This document shows, piece by piece, positions 23,894-34,217 of a stretch of 35,510 nt of DNA (its first letter is position 1; every line of letters begins with the position of its first letter). Made by a program: the position numbers and the translations under genes. Origin of the DNA: Capillimicrobium sp035565675 (lineage in GTDB: Bacteria > Actinomycetota > Thermoleophilia > Solirubrobacterales > Solirubrobacteraceae); NCBI GenBank assembly GCA_035565675.1, contig DATMSA010000071.1:1-35510 (forward strand). The letters are read 5' to 3'. The notes beneath the pieces were generated by a model. It was not told the DNA's origin, made no database searches, and was given only the letters and a program-made list of their open reading frames with translations.

Positions 23894-25465
23894 GTGGCAA
23901 CCCTGGCCTTGCCCCGTCCGGGCGCGTTTCGGGCACGGTCGGTCGTGGGCACGCGCCTGCTCGAGGCCGTCGGCGTCCTGGCCCTGATCGGGATCTCGCT
24001 GCTGCTCCGCAGCGACCAGCTCGGCACCCACTTCTGGATCGACGAGGGCCTCTCGGTCGGGATCGCCGACCGCCCGCTGCTCGACATCCCCGGGGTGCTC
24101 GTCCAGGACGGGTCGCCGCCGCTGTACTACATGCTGCTGCACGTGTGGATGGGCATCGCGGGCGACGGCGAGGTCGCCACGCATTGGCTGTCGCTGATCT
24201 TCGCGGTCCTCTGCATCCCCGCCGGCCTGTGGGTCGGCGCGTCGCTGTTCGACCGGCGCACCGGCTGGACGCTCGCCGTCCTCGCCGCCCTGTGCCCGTT
24301 CCTGACGACGTACGCGCAGGAGACGCGCATGTACTCGCTGGTCGCGTTCCTCGGGCTCCTGGCGACCGGCTTCTTCGTGCACGCCTACGTGCGCGGCCAC
24401 CGGGGCTACCGCATCCCGTTCGGCGTGACGCTCGCGCTGCTGCTCTACACCCACAACTGGGCGCTGTTCCTCGGGGCCGCGTACGCGATCGGCGTCGCGA
24501 TCGTGTGGGCCGCCGCGCCCAGGGGCGGCGACGAGCGGCGCCGGCTCCTGCGCGACGCCCTGCTCGGCTTCGGCGTCGCGGCCGTGCTCTACCTGCCGTG
24601 GGTGCCGACGCTCGTCTCCCAGACCCTCCACACCGGCGCGCCCTGGTCCAACGCCCCGAGCTTCCACGCGCTGATCCACGCGCCCGACCAGGTGTTCGGC
24701 GGCTTCGACGGCACCGTCGCGCTCCTGCTGGCCGCGGGCGCCGGCGTCGTCGCCGTCGCGCGCAGCGGCCACTTCGAGCGCCGCGTGCTGGTCCCGGTCC
24801 TGCTCGTCCTCGCGGTCGCGCCGATCCTGATCCCGTGGCTGACCTCGCAGATCTCGCCGGCGTGGGCGGTCCGCTACCTCGCCGCCGCGGTCGGCCCGCT
24901 GCTGCTGCTGGCCGCGGTCGGCCTGCGCCGGGCCGGCGGCATCGGCATCGCCGGCCTGGCGCTGATCGTCCTCATGTGGGCGTCGTTCGGCGCGCCGTCG
25001 GCCAAGTCCAACGTCTACCTGCTCGGCGAGGAGCTCGGCCCCGACCTGCGCCGCGGCGACCTCGTCGTCTCCACGCAGCCGGAGCTGGTCCCCGTGCTCA
25101 GCCACTACCTGCCGCGCGACGACGACCTCACGTTCGCGACGCCGCTGGGCGTCACCGAGGACACGGGCGTGACCGACTGGCGCGACGGGATCGAGCGCTT
25201 CGACGCATCGAACGTCGGCGAGGAGCTGATCCCGCTGCTCGACCGCGTCCCGGAGGGCGGCCAGGTGCTGCTCGTCACGCCGATCATCACCAGCGAGGCC
25301 CGCTGGAGCGCCCCGTGGACCCGCCGCGTCTACGACCGCACGCTCGAGTACGAGGGCGTGCTGCGCGGCGATCCGCGCTTCGAGCTGGTCGCTACCCTCC
25401 CCGACCAGGCTCGGAGCCTGCCCCCGAACCCCGTGCAGGGGCTGCTGTTCCGCAAGGCGGGGTAG
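23894..25465 (+). CDS. GT39/ArnT-like membrane glycosyltransferase
   Basis: A 523-residue protein with about ten membrane helices. The first outer loop carries FWIDEGLSVG, whose Asp-Glu pair is the usual active-site signature of PMT/ArnT-type GT-C enzymes. The motif QETRMYSL after the third helix is also typical. A C-terminal soluble region follows. Such enzymes move a sugar from a polyprenyl-phosphate carrier to a surface acceptor. GTG 23894 follows a TAACCT box by seven bases. It lies between another GT-C-like gene and a UGM-like flavoprotein gene, pointing to envelope glycan assembly. Confidence 0.85.
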   Translation: MATLALPRPGAFRARSVVGTRLLEAVGVLALIGISLLLRSDQLGTHFWIDEGLSVGIADRPLLDIPGVLVQDGSPPLYYMLLHVWMGIAGDGEVATHWLSLIFAVLCIPAGLWVGASLFDRRTGWTLAVLAALCPFLTTYAQETRMYSLVAFLGLLATGFFVHAYVRGHRGYRIPFGVTLALLLYTHNWALFLGAAYAIGVAIVWAAAPRGGDERRRLLRDALLGFGVAAVLYLPWVPTLVSQTLHTGAPWSNAPSFHALIHAPDQVFGGFDGTVALLLAAGAGVVAVARSGHFERRVLVPVLLVLAVAPILIPWLTSQISPAWAVRYLAAAVGPLLLLAAVGLRRAGGIGIAGLALIVLMWASFGAPSAKSNVYLLGEELGPDLRRGDLVVSTQPELVPVLSHYLPRDDDLTFATPLGVTEDTGVTDWRDGIERFDASNVGEELIPLLDRVPEGGQVLLVTPIITSEARWSAPWTRRVYDRTLEYEGVLRGDPRFELVATLPDQARSLPPNPVQGLLFRKAG

Positions 25466-25482
25466 CCCTCCATCGCTTCTCG

Positions 25483-26991
25483 ATGTCCGCGACTCCCCAC
25501 AGCCCAGTGCAGATCACCCCTGAGCGTCCCGTGGTCGTGCTCGGCGGCGGACCCGCCGGGCTGACCGCCGGCTACCTCCTCGCCAAGGCCGGCAAGCCCG
25601 TCGTCGTGCTGGAGGCCGAGGACCAGGTCGGCGGCATCGCCAAGACCGTCGTCGACGAGGAGGGCTACCGCTTCGACCTCGGCGGCCACCGCTTCTTCAC
25701 CAAGGTCAAGGAGGTCGACGACCTCTGGCACGAGGTGATGGGCGAGGAGTTCCTGCGCCGCCCGCGCCAGTCGCGGATCTACTGGAACGGCAAGTTCCTC
25801 GAGTACCCGCTCGAGGGCATGGACGTCATCCGCAAGCTCGGCCCGGTCGAGCTCACGCGCGCCGGCGCGTCGTACCTGCGCGCGCAGATGAAGCGCAAGG
25901 GGAACGAGGACTCGCTGGAGGAGTGGGTCTCCAACCGCTTCGGCTGGCGCCTGTACGAGCTGTTCTTCAAGACCTACACCGAGAAGGTGTGGGGCGTGCC
26001 CTGCAGCGAGCTGCGCGCCGAATGGGCGGCCCAGCGCATCAAGGGCCTGTCGTTCTTCAGTGCCGCCAAGGCCGCGTTCCTCGGCAACAAGGGCAACAAG
26101 ATCAAGTCGCTGATCAGCGAGTTCAACTACCCGCGCTTCGGGCCCGGGCAGATGTGGGACTTCATGACGCAGCGCATCCGCGAGCACGGCGGCCAGGTGC
26201 TGCTCGAGTCGCCCGTCACCTCGCTGAAGGTCGAGGGCGACGAGGTCAAGGAGGTCGTCGCCGGCGGCGTCACGTACACGCCGAGCGCGGTGATCTCCTC
26301 GCTGGCGCTGCGCGACACGGTCAAGCTCGCGCGGCCCGAGCACACCGAGGCCGTCGACACCGCCGCCGCCAGCCTGCGCTACCGCGACTTCATGACGATC
26401 GCCCTCGTCGTCGAGGGCGAGGACCTGTTCCCCGACAACTGGATCTACATCCACGACCCGGGCGTCCGCGTCGGGCGCATCCAGAACTTCCGCTCGTGGT
26501 CGCCGTGGATGGTGCCCGACCCGACCACCGCCTCGGTCGGCCTCGAGTACTTCTGCTTCGCCGGCGACGACCTGTGGACCAGCGACGACGACGCGCTCGT
26601 CGAGATGGCCAAGCGCGAGCTCGGGCAGCTCGGCCTCGGCGACCCCGCCAAGGTGCGCCGCGGGACCGTCGTGCGCGTGCCGATGGCCTACCCGATGTAC
26701 GACCGCGACTACGCCGCCCACGTCGAGACGATCAAGGGCTGGCTGAGCGGGATCGGCAACCTCCAACAGGTCGGCCGCAACGGCCTGCACCGCTACAACA
26801 ACAGCGACCACTCGATGCTGACGGCGATGCGGGCGGTCGACAACCTGCTGCTCGGCACCGAGCACGACCTGTGGGCGGTGAACGCGGAGTCGGTCTACCA
26901 CGAGGAGGACCACCAGGCCGACCCCAACCCGTACCCGTACCGCAACGACCACGTGACGCCGGCGCCCGAGCCGGCGGTATCCGAAAGCTGA
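25483..26991 (+). CDS. UDP-galactopyranose-mutase-like FAD-dependent oxidoreductase
   Basis: A 502-residue flavoprotein. The N-terminal dinucleotide-binding motif is VVLGGGPAGLTAGYLLAKAG (about 18-37), then EAEDQVGGIAKT and DLGGHRFFTK. The last is typical of UDP-galactopyranose mutase and related amine-oxidase-like proteins in glycan loci. The C-terminus has NGLHRYNNSDHSMLTAM, where the FAD site closes. It starts 18 bases after the GT39-like gene. Mutase, isomerase and oxidoreductase roles are all possible; it is longer than classical Glf. The context favours sugar-nucleotide or lipid-sugar processing. Confidence 0.85.
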   Translation: MSATPHSPVQITPERPVVVLGGGPAGLTAGYLLAKAGKPVVVLEAEDQVGGIAKTVVDEEGYRFDLGGHRFFTKVKEVDDLWHEVMGEEFLRRPRQSRIYWNGKFLEYPLEGMDVIRKLGPVELTRAGASYLRAQMKRKGNEDSLEEWVSNRFGWRLYELFFKTYTEKVWGVPCSELRAEWAAQRIKGLSFFSAAKAAFLGNKGNKIKSLISEFNYPRFGPGQMWDFMTQRIREHGGQVLLESPVTSLKVEGDEVKEVVAGGVTYTPSAVISSLALRDTVKLARPEHTEAVDTAAASLRYRDFMTIALVVEGEDLFPDNWIYIHDPGVRVGRIQNFRSWSPWMVPDPTTASVGLEYFCFAGDDLWTSDDDALVEMAKRELGQLGLGDPAKVRRGTVVRVPMAYPMYDRDYAAHVETIKGWLSGIGNLQQVGRNGLHRYNNSDHSMLTAMRAVDNLLLGTEHDLWAVNAESVYHEEDHQADPNPYPYRNDHVTPAPEPAVSES

Positions 26992-26999
26992 AGGTGGTC

Positions 27000-27061
27000 G
27001 CGGGTTTCGCCCCCTGGGCGAACACCCGCAATGGAACCTCGCCCCCTGGGCGAGCGTTCCA
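27000..27061. terminator. two tandem hairpins of the same architecture between convergent genes
   Basis: Hairpin 1 (27000-27029) and hairpin 2 (27032-27061) share the core TCGCCC-CCT-GGGCGA. Each has a 7-bp inner stem, one unpaired C on the 3' arm and a 6-bp outer stem. The outer stems differ in sequence (GCGGGT/ACCCGC and TGGAAC/GTTCCA) but both pair fully. They fill the gap between the flavoprotein and purH stops, so a bidirectional terminator is likely. No U-tract. Confidence 0.65.
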
Positions 27062-27062
27062 C

Positions 27063-28640
27063 TCAATGCTTGAAGTGCCGGCGCCCCGTGAACACCATCG
27101 CGATGCCGGCGTCGTTCGCCGCGGTCACGACCTCGTCGTCGCGCTTGGAGCCGCCCGGCTGGATGATCGCGGTGACCCCCGCCTCGACGGCGGCCTGCGG
27201 GCCGTCGGCGAACGGGAAGAACGCGTCTGACGCCAGCGCGCTGCCCGCGACCGGCGACTGCGCCTTCTCGATCGCCAGGCGGACGGAGTCGACGCGGCTC
27301 ATCTGCCCCGCGCCGATGCCGATCGTGGCCAGGTCGCGCGCGAGCACGATCGCGTTGGACTTCACGTGCTTGGCCACCCGCCAGGCGAACAGCAGGTCCT
27401 CCCACTGCGCCTCGTCGGGGTGGCGCTCGGTGACGACCTCCATCGTCTCGCGCTCGTCGACGTCGGCGTCGCGGTCCTGGACGAGCAGCCCGCCCTCGAC
27501 CTGGCGCAGGTCGAGCTGCAGCCCGCCGATGCGCCGGCGCTCGCGGTCGTCGAGGATGCGGGTGTTCGGCTTGCGCTCCAGGATCCCGAGCGCGTCCTCG
27601 TCGTAGCCGGGCGCGATCAGGACCTCGATGAACTGCTCCGACAGCGCCTCGGCCAGCTCCGCGTCGACGCGCCGGTTCAGCGCGATGATGCCGCCGAACG
27701 CGCTGACCGGGTCGCAGGCGAACGCCCGCCGGTAGGCCTCCAGCGGCGTCGCCGCGACCGCCACCCCGCACGGGTTGTTGTGCTTGACGATCACGCACCC
27801 CGGGATCTCGAAGTCGCGCAGCACCGCGCGCGCCGCGTCGAGGTCGAGGAGGTTGTTGAACGACATCTCCCGGCCGTGGAGCTGGGCGACCTGCGACATC
27901 AGGTGGCGGCGCGCGCCGATCTGCGTGTAGAAGGCCGCCCGCTGGTGCGGGTTCTCGCCGTAGGGCAGGTCGGTGACGCGCTGGAACGCGCGCAGGAACA
28001 GCGGCGGGAAGTCCTCGCGCTGCTCGGAGAACCAGCGCGCGATCGCGGTGTCGTAGCGGGCGGTGAGCGCGAACGCCTCGCCGGCCAGCGCCCGGCGCGT
28101 GTCCAGCGACAGGCGGCAGTCCGAGAGCTGCAGCTCGGCCAGGACCGCGTCGTAGGACTCGGGGCGGACCACGACCGCGGTGAACGCGTGGTTCTTGGCG
28201 GCGGCGCGGACCATCGTCGGCCCGCCGATGTCGATGTTCTCGATGACCTCCTCGTCGGCGACGCCGCGGCGGGCGGCGGTCCGCTCGAAGGGGTACAGGT
28301 TCACGCACACGAGGTCGATCCACTCGATCCCGTGCTCGCGCGCGGAGGCCACGTGCCCCTCGTCGTCGCGGACGGCCAGGATGCCGCCGTGGAGCTTGGG
28401 GTGCAGCGTCTTCAGCCGCCCGTCCATCATCTCCGGGAAGCCGGTGAGGTCCTCCACGGGCCGCACCGTCAGCCCGGCGTCGCGCAGCGCCCCCGCGGTG
28501 CCGCCGGTCGACACGAGCTCGACGCCCAGCGCCGCGAGGCCCTGGGCGAACTCGACGATGCCGCGCTTGTCGGACACCGACAGCAGCGCGCGGCGAACCT
28601 GCACGTCGCCGGGGGCGGTGAGCGGGAGGGGGTCGGCCAT
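27063..28640 (-). CDS. purH: bifunctional AICAR transformylase / IMP cyclohydrolase
   Basis: A 525-residue enzyme of normal length for the last two steps of IMP synthesis. The N-terminal cyclohydrolase domain (about 1-200) shows ALLSVSDKRGIVEFAQGL, STGGTAGALRDAG, DGRLKTLHPKLHGGIL and NIDIGGPTM. The transformylase domain includes YGENPHQRAAFY, VKHNNPCGVA and the C-terminal FFPFADGP and QPGGSKRD. All are PurH hallmarks. TAGGCT (28647-28652, minus) ends six bases before the ATG with no Shine-Dalgarno site. purN lies upstream on the same strand but separated by three other elements. Confidence 0.98.
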   Translation of the reverse strand: MADPLPLTAPGDVQVRRALLSVSDKRGIVEFAQGLAALGVELVSTGGTAGALRDAGLTVRPVEDLTGFPEMMDGRLKTLHPKLHGGILAVRDDEGHVASAREHGIEWIDLVCVNLYPFERTAARRGVADEEVIENIDIGGPTMVRAAAKNHAFTAVVVRPESYDAVLAELQLSDCRLSLDTRRALAGEAFALTARYDTAIARWFSEQREDFPPLFLRAFQRVTDLPYGENPHQRAAFYTQIGARRHLMSQVAQLHGREMSFNNLLDLDAARAVLRDFEIPGCVIVKHNNPCGVAVAATPLEAYRRAFACDPVSAFGGIIALNRRVDAELAEALSEQFIEVLIAPGYDEDALGILERKPNTRILDDRERRRIGGLQLDLRQVEGGLLVQDRDADVDERETMEVVTERHPDEAQWEDLLFAWRVAKHVKSNAIVLARDLATIGIGAGQMSRVDSVRLAIEKAQSPVAGSALASDAFFPFADGPQAAVEAGVTAIIQPGGSKRDDEVVTAANDAGIAMVFTGRRHFKH

Positions 28641-28649
28641 GCCGCCAGC

Positions 28650-28727
28650 CTATCCGGGCGGGCGCGCGCGCAGCCCCTCGATGAGGAGCTCGACGCCGTG
28701 CTCGTACAGGCGGCGGGTCCCAGCCAT
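28650..28727 (-). pseudogene. possible C-terminal remnant of a TetR-type regulator
   Basis: A 25-codon frame from ATG 28727 to TAG 28650 reads TRRLYEHGVELLIEGLRAR near its end. This resembles the last helix of many TetR C-terminal domains (FEFGLxxLLDGLEA-like). The same frame stays open upstream into the PASTA gene but without a DNA-binding domain. It is best read as a decayed gene end, and its TAG is part of the purH -10 box. The match is from memory of the family and may be chance. Confidence 0.3.
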
Positions 28728-28770
28728 CGGCTGCGATCCGACGACGCCGGCCGCGCGACCGCGCGGGTCG

Positions 28771-29577
28771 TCAGCGGCGCGTGTTCGCCACGACCACCGC
28801 GATCTGGGTGCCCGTCTCGGTGGTGGTCTGCGTCCCGGGCCGCAGCGACTGCGAGACGATCCGCGGGCGGCTCGTCCGGCCCCGCACCCGCTTGGTCTTG
28901 ATCGCGCCCAGCGTGCAGCCGGCCTTCTTCAGGGCGCGCCGCGCCTTGGAGACGCTCATCCCGATCACCCGCGGCACCTTGCAGCCGAGCGCCGTCGGCG
29001 TCTCCGTCGCGCCGCTGACCAGCGCCTGCATCATGATCGCGCTGCCGGTGGCGTACGGCGTGACGGTCCACGTCGGCACCGCGCCCGATCCGGCGGCCGG
29101 CGTGAGCGTCGCGACGCCGCCCTGGGGCACCGTCGCGTAGGCGAGCGGCGCCGCCGCGCTGCCGTTGACCGTGTAGCCGATCACGTCGCCGTCCTGGATC
29201 GGCTGCGAGGTGTTGAACGTGGCGTACCCCGCGGCCGTGACCTGGAACTGCTGGCTGTTGTCGACCGTGTAGGCGCCCGGCGTCCCGGACACCGGCGTGA
29301 GGACGGTGAACTCGGCGACGCCCGGCCCGTTGAACACGGCCTGCCAGCGGGTGATCGTGCCGCTGATGTTGGTGTTCGCCACGACCTGGCCGCCGATGCC
29401 GGTGTTGACCGCGATGCACTGGCCGGTGCAGCTCACCGAGCCGGCGGACGTGAGGCCGTCGGGGTTCGTGCCGATCAGGACCCCGCCCACCGGCTCGCCC
29501 TGGGCGAGGGCGGCGGCGGGCGCGGACAGGGCGAGCACGAGGCCGGTGACGGCGATCGAGGCGAGGCGGCGGGGCAT
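28771..29577 (-). CDS. secreted protein with C-terminal PASTA-like domain
   Basis: A 268-residue exported protein. The signal peptide is residues 1-27 (ends AAALAQ). A beta-rich, Thr/Gly/Ser-rich middle follows, with the pair SCTGQC. One PASTA-like repeat at the end shows CKVPRVIGMSVSKARRALKK, then AGCTLGAIKTK. PASTA repeats usually bind peptidoglycan fragments or beta-lactams in Ser/Thr kinases and PBPs; here no kinase is attached. ATG 29577 has AAGGA five bases upstream. The basic VRGRTSRPR stretch may contact the wall. Function otherwise unknown. Confidence 0.85.
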   Translation of the reverse strand: MPRRLASIAVTGLVLALSAPAAALAQGEPVGGVLIGTNPDGLTSAGSVSCTGQCIAVNTGIGGQVVANTNISGTITRWQAVFNGPGVAEFTVLTPVSGTPGAYTVDNSQQFQVTAAGYATFNTSQPIQDGDVIGYTVNGSAAAPLAYATVPQGGVATLTPAAGSGAVPTWTVTPYATGSAIMMQALVSGATETPTALGCKVPRVIGMSVSKARRALKKAGCTLGAIKTKRVRGRTSRPRIVSQSLRPGTQTTTETGTQIAVVVANTRR

Positions 29578-29610
29578 GGGATCCTTCCGATGGTGGCGCG
29601 GCGGGGCTGC

Positions 29611-29629
29611 AGGGTAGGTCGAACGACCT
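29611..29629 (-). promoter_or_regulatory. candidate promoter and operator of the PASTA-protein gene
   Basis: The palindrome AGGTCG-AA-CGACCT (29616-29629) abuts a TACCCT -10 box on the minus strand (29611-29616), about 34 bases before the start codon. Such an arrangement suits repressor binding over the promoter; the regulator is unknown. Confidence 0.4.
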
Positions 29630-29682
29630 CCACTGGTCAAGCCCCGCGGTTGCCGTCGCGGGCTCGCGGGCATCCTTGGGCC

Positions 29683-29856
29683 ATGGAGCACGACGACGAC
29701 ACCGCGGTGCGCCGCGCCGAGCGCGACATGGAGCACGACATCCGGGACCTCGAGCGCCATCGCGAGGAGCTCGACGAGGACATCGAGGAGTCCAAGCGCG
29801 AGCTCGACGAGATGCGCCAGGCCACGGGGGACCTGGCCGACCACGACGACGGTTAG
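29683..29856 (+). CDS. small acidic coiled-coil protein
   Basis: A 57-residue protein, almost all charged. A helical stretch with heptad-like spacing is seen from about residue 12 to 47 (RRAERDMEHDIRDLERHREE, then DEDIEESKRELDEMRQATG). Similar tiny coiled-coil proteins are widespread in actinobacteria without known function. Its TAG stop overlaps the convergent purN TAA by three bases (TTAG, 29853-29856). A Shine-Dalgarno site is not visible. Confidence 0.75.
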   Translation: MEHDDDTAVRRAERDMEHDIRDLERHREELDEDIEESKRELDEMRQATGDLADHDDG

Positions 29857-30454
29857 CGCAGGACCCGTCGCGGGTTCGCCGGGTCGCGGCGCAGCGCCCC
29901 GCGGGCGACGAGGCGCACCGCCTCGGGCAGCAGCCGGTGCTCGAGCGGGCGCAGCGCGGCCAGCACCTGGTCGCGGTCGGTGGCGTCGGGCAGCTCGACC
30001 GCCGCCTGCAGCACGATCGGCCCGGTGTCGACGCCCTCGTCGACGAGGTGGACGGTGACGCCGAAGACCTTCACCCCGTACGCGAGCGCCTGGCCGATCG
30101 CGTCCAGGCCGGGGAACGCGGGCAGCAGCGCCGGGTGGACGTTGAGGACGCGGTCGGGGAAGCGGGCCAGGAACGCCGGGCCGACGAGCTGCATGTAGCC
30201 GGCGAGCACGACGAGCTCGACGCCGGCCTCCGCCAGCCAGTCGGCGATCGCCGCGTCGCGCGCCGCGCGGTCGGGGTACGCGTCGGCCGGGAACGCGCGG
30301 TCCGGCACGCCCGCGGCCCGCGCCCGCTCCAGCGCCTGCGCCTGGGGCTTGTCGGACGCGACCGCGACGATCGTCGCCTCGCGGCCGTGGACGGTGTCCA
30401 GCAGCGCCTGCAGGTTCGTGCCGGTGCCCGAGGCGAGGACGCCGACCCGCAGCA

Positions 30455-30455
<1 letters not shown>
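29853..30455 (-). CDS. purN: phosphoribosylglycinamide formyltransferase
   Basis: A 200-residue enzyme of the usual length for GAR transformylase, the third step of purine synthesis, using 10-formyl-tetrahydrofolate. Motifs: VGVLASGTGTNLQALLD at the start, LAGYMQLVG, the catalytic NVHPALLPAFPG with its Asn-His, and VHLVDEGVDTGPI. It starts at GTG 30455, whose G is the last base of the recQ stop (TAGTG), so translation is coupled to recQ. purH follows on the same strand only after about 1.2 kb. Confidence 0.97.
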
Positions 30456-32269
<1,814 letters not shown>

Positions 32270-32325
32270 CGGGGCCGAACCGTAGCGCCGGGACCGGCCG
32301 GCCCCCCGCGGGTACTGTTGGCCGC

Positions 32326-33699
32326 GTGCTGACCGACCTGCGGATCCGCAACTTCAAGGGCTGGCGGGACACGGGGCCGGTCCGCCTGGCCCCGCTCACG
32401 GTCCTGTTCGGCAGCAACAGCTCGGGCAAGTCGAGCCTGCACCAGCTCCTCCTGCTCCTGCGCCAGACCGTGGAGTCGCCGGACCGCCGCCGCGTCCTGC
32501 ACTTCGGCGACGCGGGCACGGCGGTCGACCTCGGCTCGTTCGCCGACCTGATCTTCCGCCACGACACGAGCCTGCCGCTGCGCTTCGAGCTCGGGTGGCG
32601 GCCGCCGGAGCCCGTCACGGTCGCCGACGCCCGCCACGGCGTCGCCCACCGGGGCGACGCGCTGCGCTTCGAGGCCGAGATCCGCGCCGGCGCAGGCACC
32701 GCCGGCCCGCACGTGGAGCGCCTCGGATACCGCCTGCTCGACGACGGGCGCCCGCGGCTGGCGCTCGGGCTTGAGCGCGCCGACGGCGGCTACCGGCTGA
32801 CCGCCGAGGGCTTCGCGCCGGTCCCGGCCCCGGGCGACGCGCCGCCGCTGTCGGCGCCGGCGCACTTCCACGCGTTCCCCGACGACGTCGGCCTGCGCTT
32901 CCAGAACCTGGAGGGCGCCGCCGACCTCACGTACGCGCTGGAGCGCCGGCTGCGGTCGATCACCTACCTGGGGCCGCTGCGCGAGCGCCCCGAGCGCCTG
33001 TACCGGTGGTCGGGCGAGGAGCCCGAGAGCGTCGGCTGGCGCGGCGAGCTGAGCGTGGCCGCGCTGCTGGCCGGGGACGCGCGCCGGTTCGCCCGTGCCG
33101 ACGGCGACCCGCCGCAGCCGCTGCAGGTCGTCGTCGCCGAGTGGCTGCGCCGCCTCGACGTCATCGAGGACTTCGAGGTCGCCCCGCTCGTCGCCGGCCA
33201 CGACCGCTACCTCGTGCGGGTGCGGGCGCCCGGCCGGGCCGCGGACGTCCTCATGACCGACGTCGGCTTCGGCGTCTCCCAGGTGCTGCCGGTCGTGACG
33301 CAGGCGTTCTACGCCGACCCCGGCCAGACCGTGATCGTCGAGCAGCCCGAGATCCACCTCCACCCGGCCGTCCAGTCCCGCCTGGCCGACCTGCTGATCG
33401 ACGCGGTGCGCATGCGCGAGGACGGCCGCCCGCGCGACGTCCAGTTCATCGTCGAGAGCCACTCCGAGCACCTGCTGCGGCGGCTGCTGCGGCGCATCGC
33501 CGAGGAGGAGATCGGCCCGCGCGACGTGGCCATGTACTTCGCCACGCCCACCCCCGACGGGTCCCGCCTGGAGCCGCTGGACGTCGACGAGCTCGGCATC
33601 GTGCGCAACTGGCCGCAGGACTTCTTCGGCGACCCGATCGAGGACGTCGCCGCGCAGGCGCAGCGCGCCACGCAGCGACGGCTGTCCGAGCGCGGATGA
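32326..33699 (+). CDS. AAA-family ATPase with DUF3696 domain, first gene of ATPase-PIN-RNA ligase operon
   Basis: A 457-residue SMC/OLD-like ATPase. Walker A GSNSSGKSS lies at 29-37 after LRIRNFKGW. There is an ABC-signature-like FGVSQVLPVV, Walker B VIVEQPEIHLHP (about 336-347) with Glu342 as catalytic base, and a His switch in ESHSEHLL. The C-terminal region fits DUF3696. Such ATPases often pair with a nuclease or Toprim protein in defence or toxin modules. GTG 32326 follows TACTGT by seven bases. The stop overlaps the PIN-like start (ATGA, 33696-33699). Confidence 0.92.
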   Translation: MLTDLRIRNFKGWRDTGPVRLAPLTVLFGSNSSGKSSLHQLLLLLRQTVESPDRRRVLHFGDAGTAVDLGSFADLIFRHDTSLPLRFELGWRPPEPVTVADARHGVAHRGDALRFEAEIRAGAGTAGPHVERLGYRLLDDGRPRLALGLERADGGYRLTAEGFAPVPAPGDAPPLSAPAHFHAFPDDVGLRFQNLEGAADLTYALERRLRSITYLGPLRERPERLYRWSGEEPESVGWRGELSVAALLAGDARRFARADGDPPQPLQVVVAEWLRRLDVIEDFEVAPLVAGHDRYLVRVRAPGRAADVLMTDVGFGVSQVLPVVTQAFYADPGQTVIVEQPEIHLHPAVQSRLADLLIDAVRMREDGRPRDVQFIVESHSEHLLRRLLRRIAEEEIGPRDVAMYFATPTPDGSRLEPLDVDELGIVRNWPQDFFGDPIEDVAAQAQRATQRRLSERG

Positions 33700-34217
33700 G
33701 GCGCCCGGTCATCGTCGACACGAACGTCGCGAAGGTCGCCAACGCGGCGCTCGAGCCCGACACGGAGTGGGACCCCGAGTGCGTGCACGCGTGCGTGGAG
33801 GCGATCGCGGACACGATGGCCGGCGGGCGGCTCGTGCTCGACGACCTCGGCCTGATCCTCGAGGAGTACGGGCGCCAGCTCGGGCACGCCGGCATGCCCG
33901 GGCTCGGCCATGCGTTCGCCAAGTGGGCGTTCGACCACCAGTACGACGCGCGGGTCTGCACGCGCGTGGCGATCACCCCGCACGAGGACTCCTTCCACGA
34001 GTTCCCCGACGATCCGGCGCTCGCCGAGTTCGACCACTCCGACCGCAAGTTCGTCGCGGCCGCGCTCGCGCACGAGCCTCCCCCGCCGCCGATCCTGCAG
34101 GCCGTCGACAGCAAGTGGTGGGGGCTGCGCCACGCGCTGGCGGCGGCCGGGGTCGTCGTGACGTTCGTCCACGAGCCGACGATCCGCGCGCTGCACGAGC
34201 GCAAGGTGCGCCCGTGA
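33696..34217 (+). CDS. PIN-like domain nuclease candidate
   Basis: A 173-residue protein with the PIN layout. It has an N-terminal IVDTNV with Asp8, an acidic helix with Glu56/Glu57 (GLILEEYG), FDHSDRKFVAAAL with Asp113 and Asp116, and late Asp138 (VDSKWW). These acids would bind Mg or Mn for RNA cleavage, as in VapC-type and related RNases. It is longer than VapC and has no antitoxin gene beside it. Instead it is coupled at both ends: ATGA with the ATPase and GTGA with the RNA ligase. The ATPase may control it. Assignment is from pattern only. Confidence 0.8.
   Translation: MRRPVIVDTNVAKVANAALEPDTEWDPECVHACVEAIADTMAGGRLVLDDLGLILEEYGRQLGHAGMPGLGHAFAKWAFDHQYDARVCTRVAITPHEDSFHEFPDDPALAEFDHSDRKFVAAALAHEPPPPPILQAVDSKWWGLRHALAAAGVVVTFVHEPTIRALHERKVRP

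Noticed and set aside
21974..25105. 1043-codon minus-strand frame opposite the two membrane glycosyltransferase-like genes
   Set aside because: Charged low-complexity translation (Asp/Arg/Gln repeats) typical of an antisense shadow; the plus strand has clear membrane segments and active-site loops.
24145..25482. N-terminal extension of the UGM-like flavoprotein frame
   Set aside because: It lies in another frame over the GT39-like gene; the flavin-binding domain begins soon after ATG 25483.
33006..33695. N-terminal extension of the PIN-like frame
   Set aside because: It is an out-of-frame shadow of the ATPase; the PIN fold starts directly at ATG 33696 with the ATGA overlap.
33696..34217. 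VapBC-type toxin-antitoxin reading of the PIN-like gene
   Set aside because: There is no small antitoxin gene beside it; both partners are large enzymes and the protein is longer than typical VapC.
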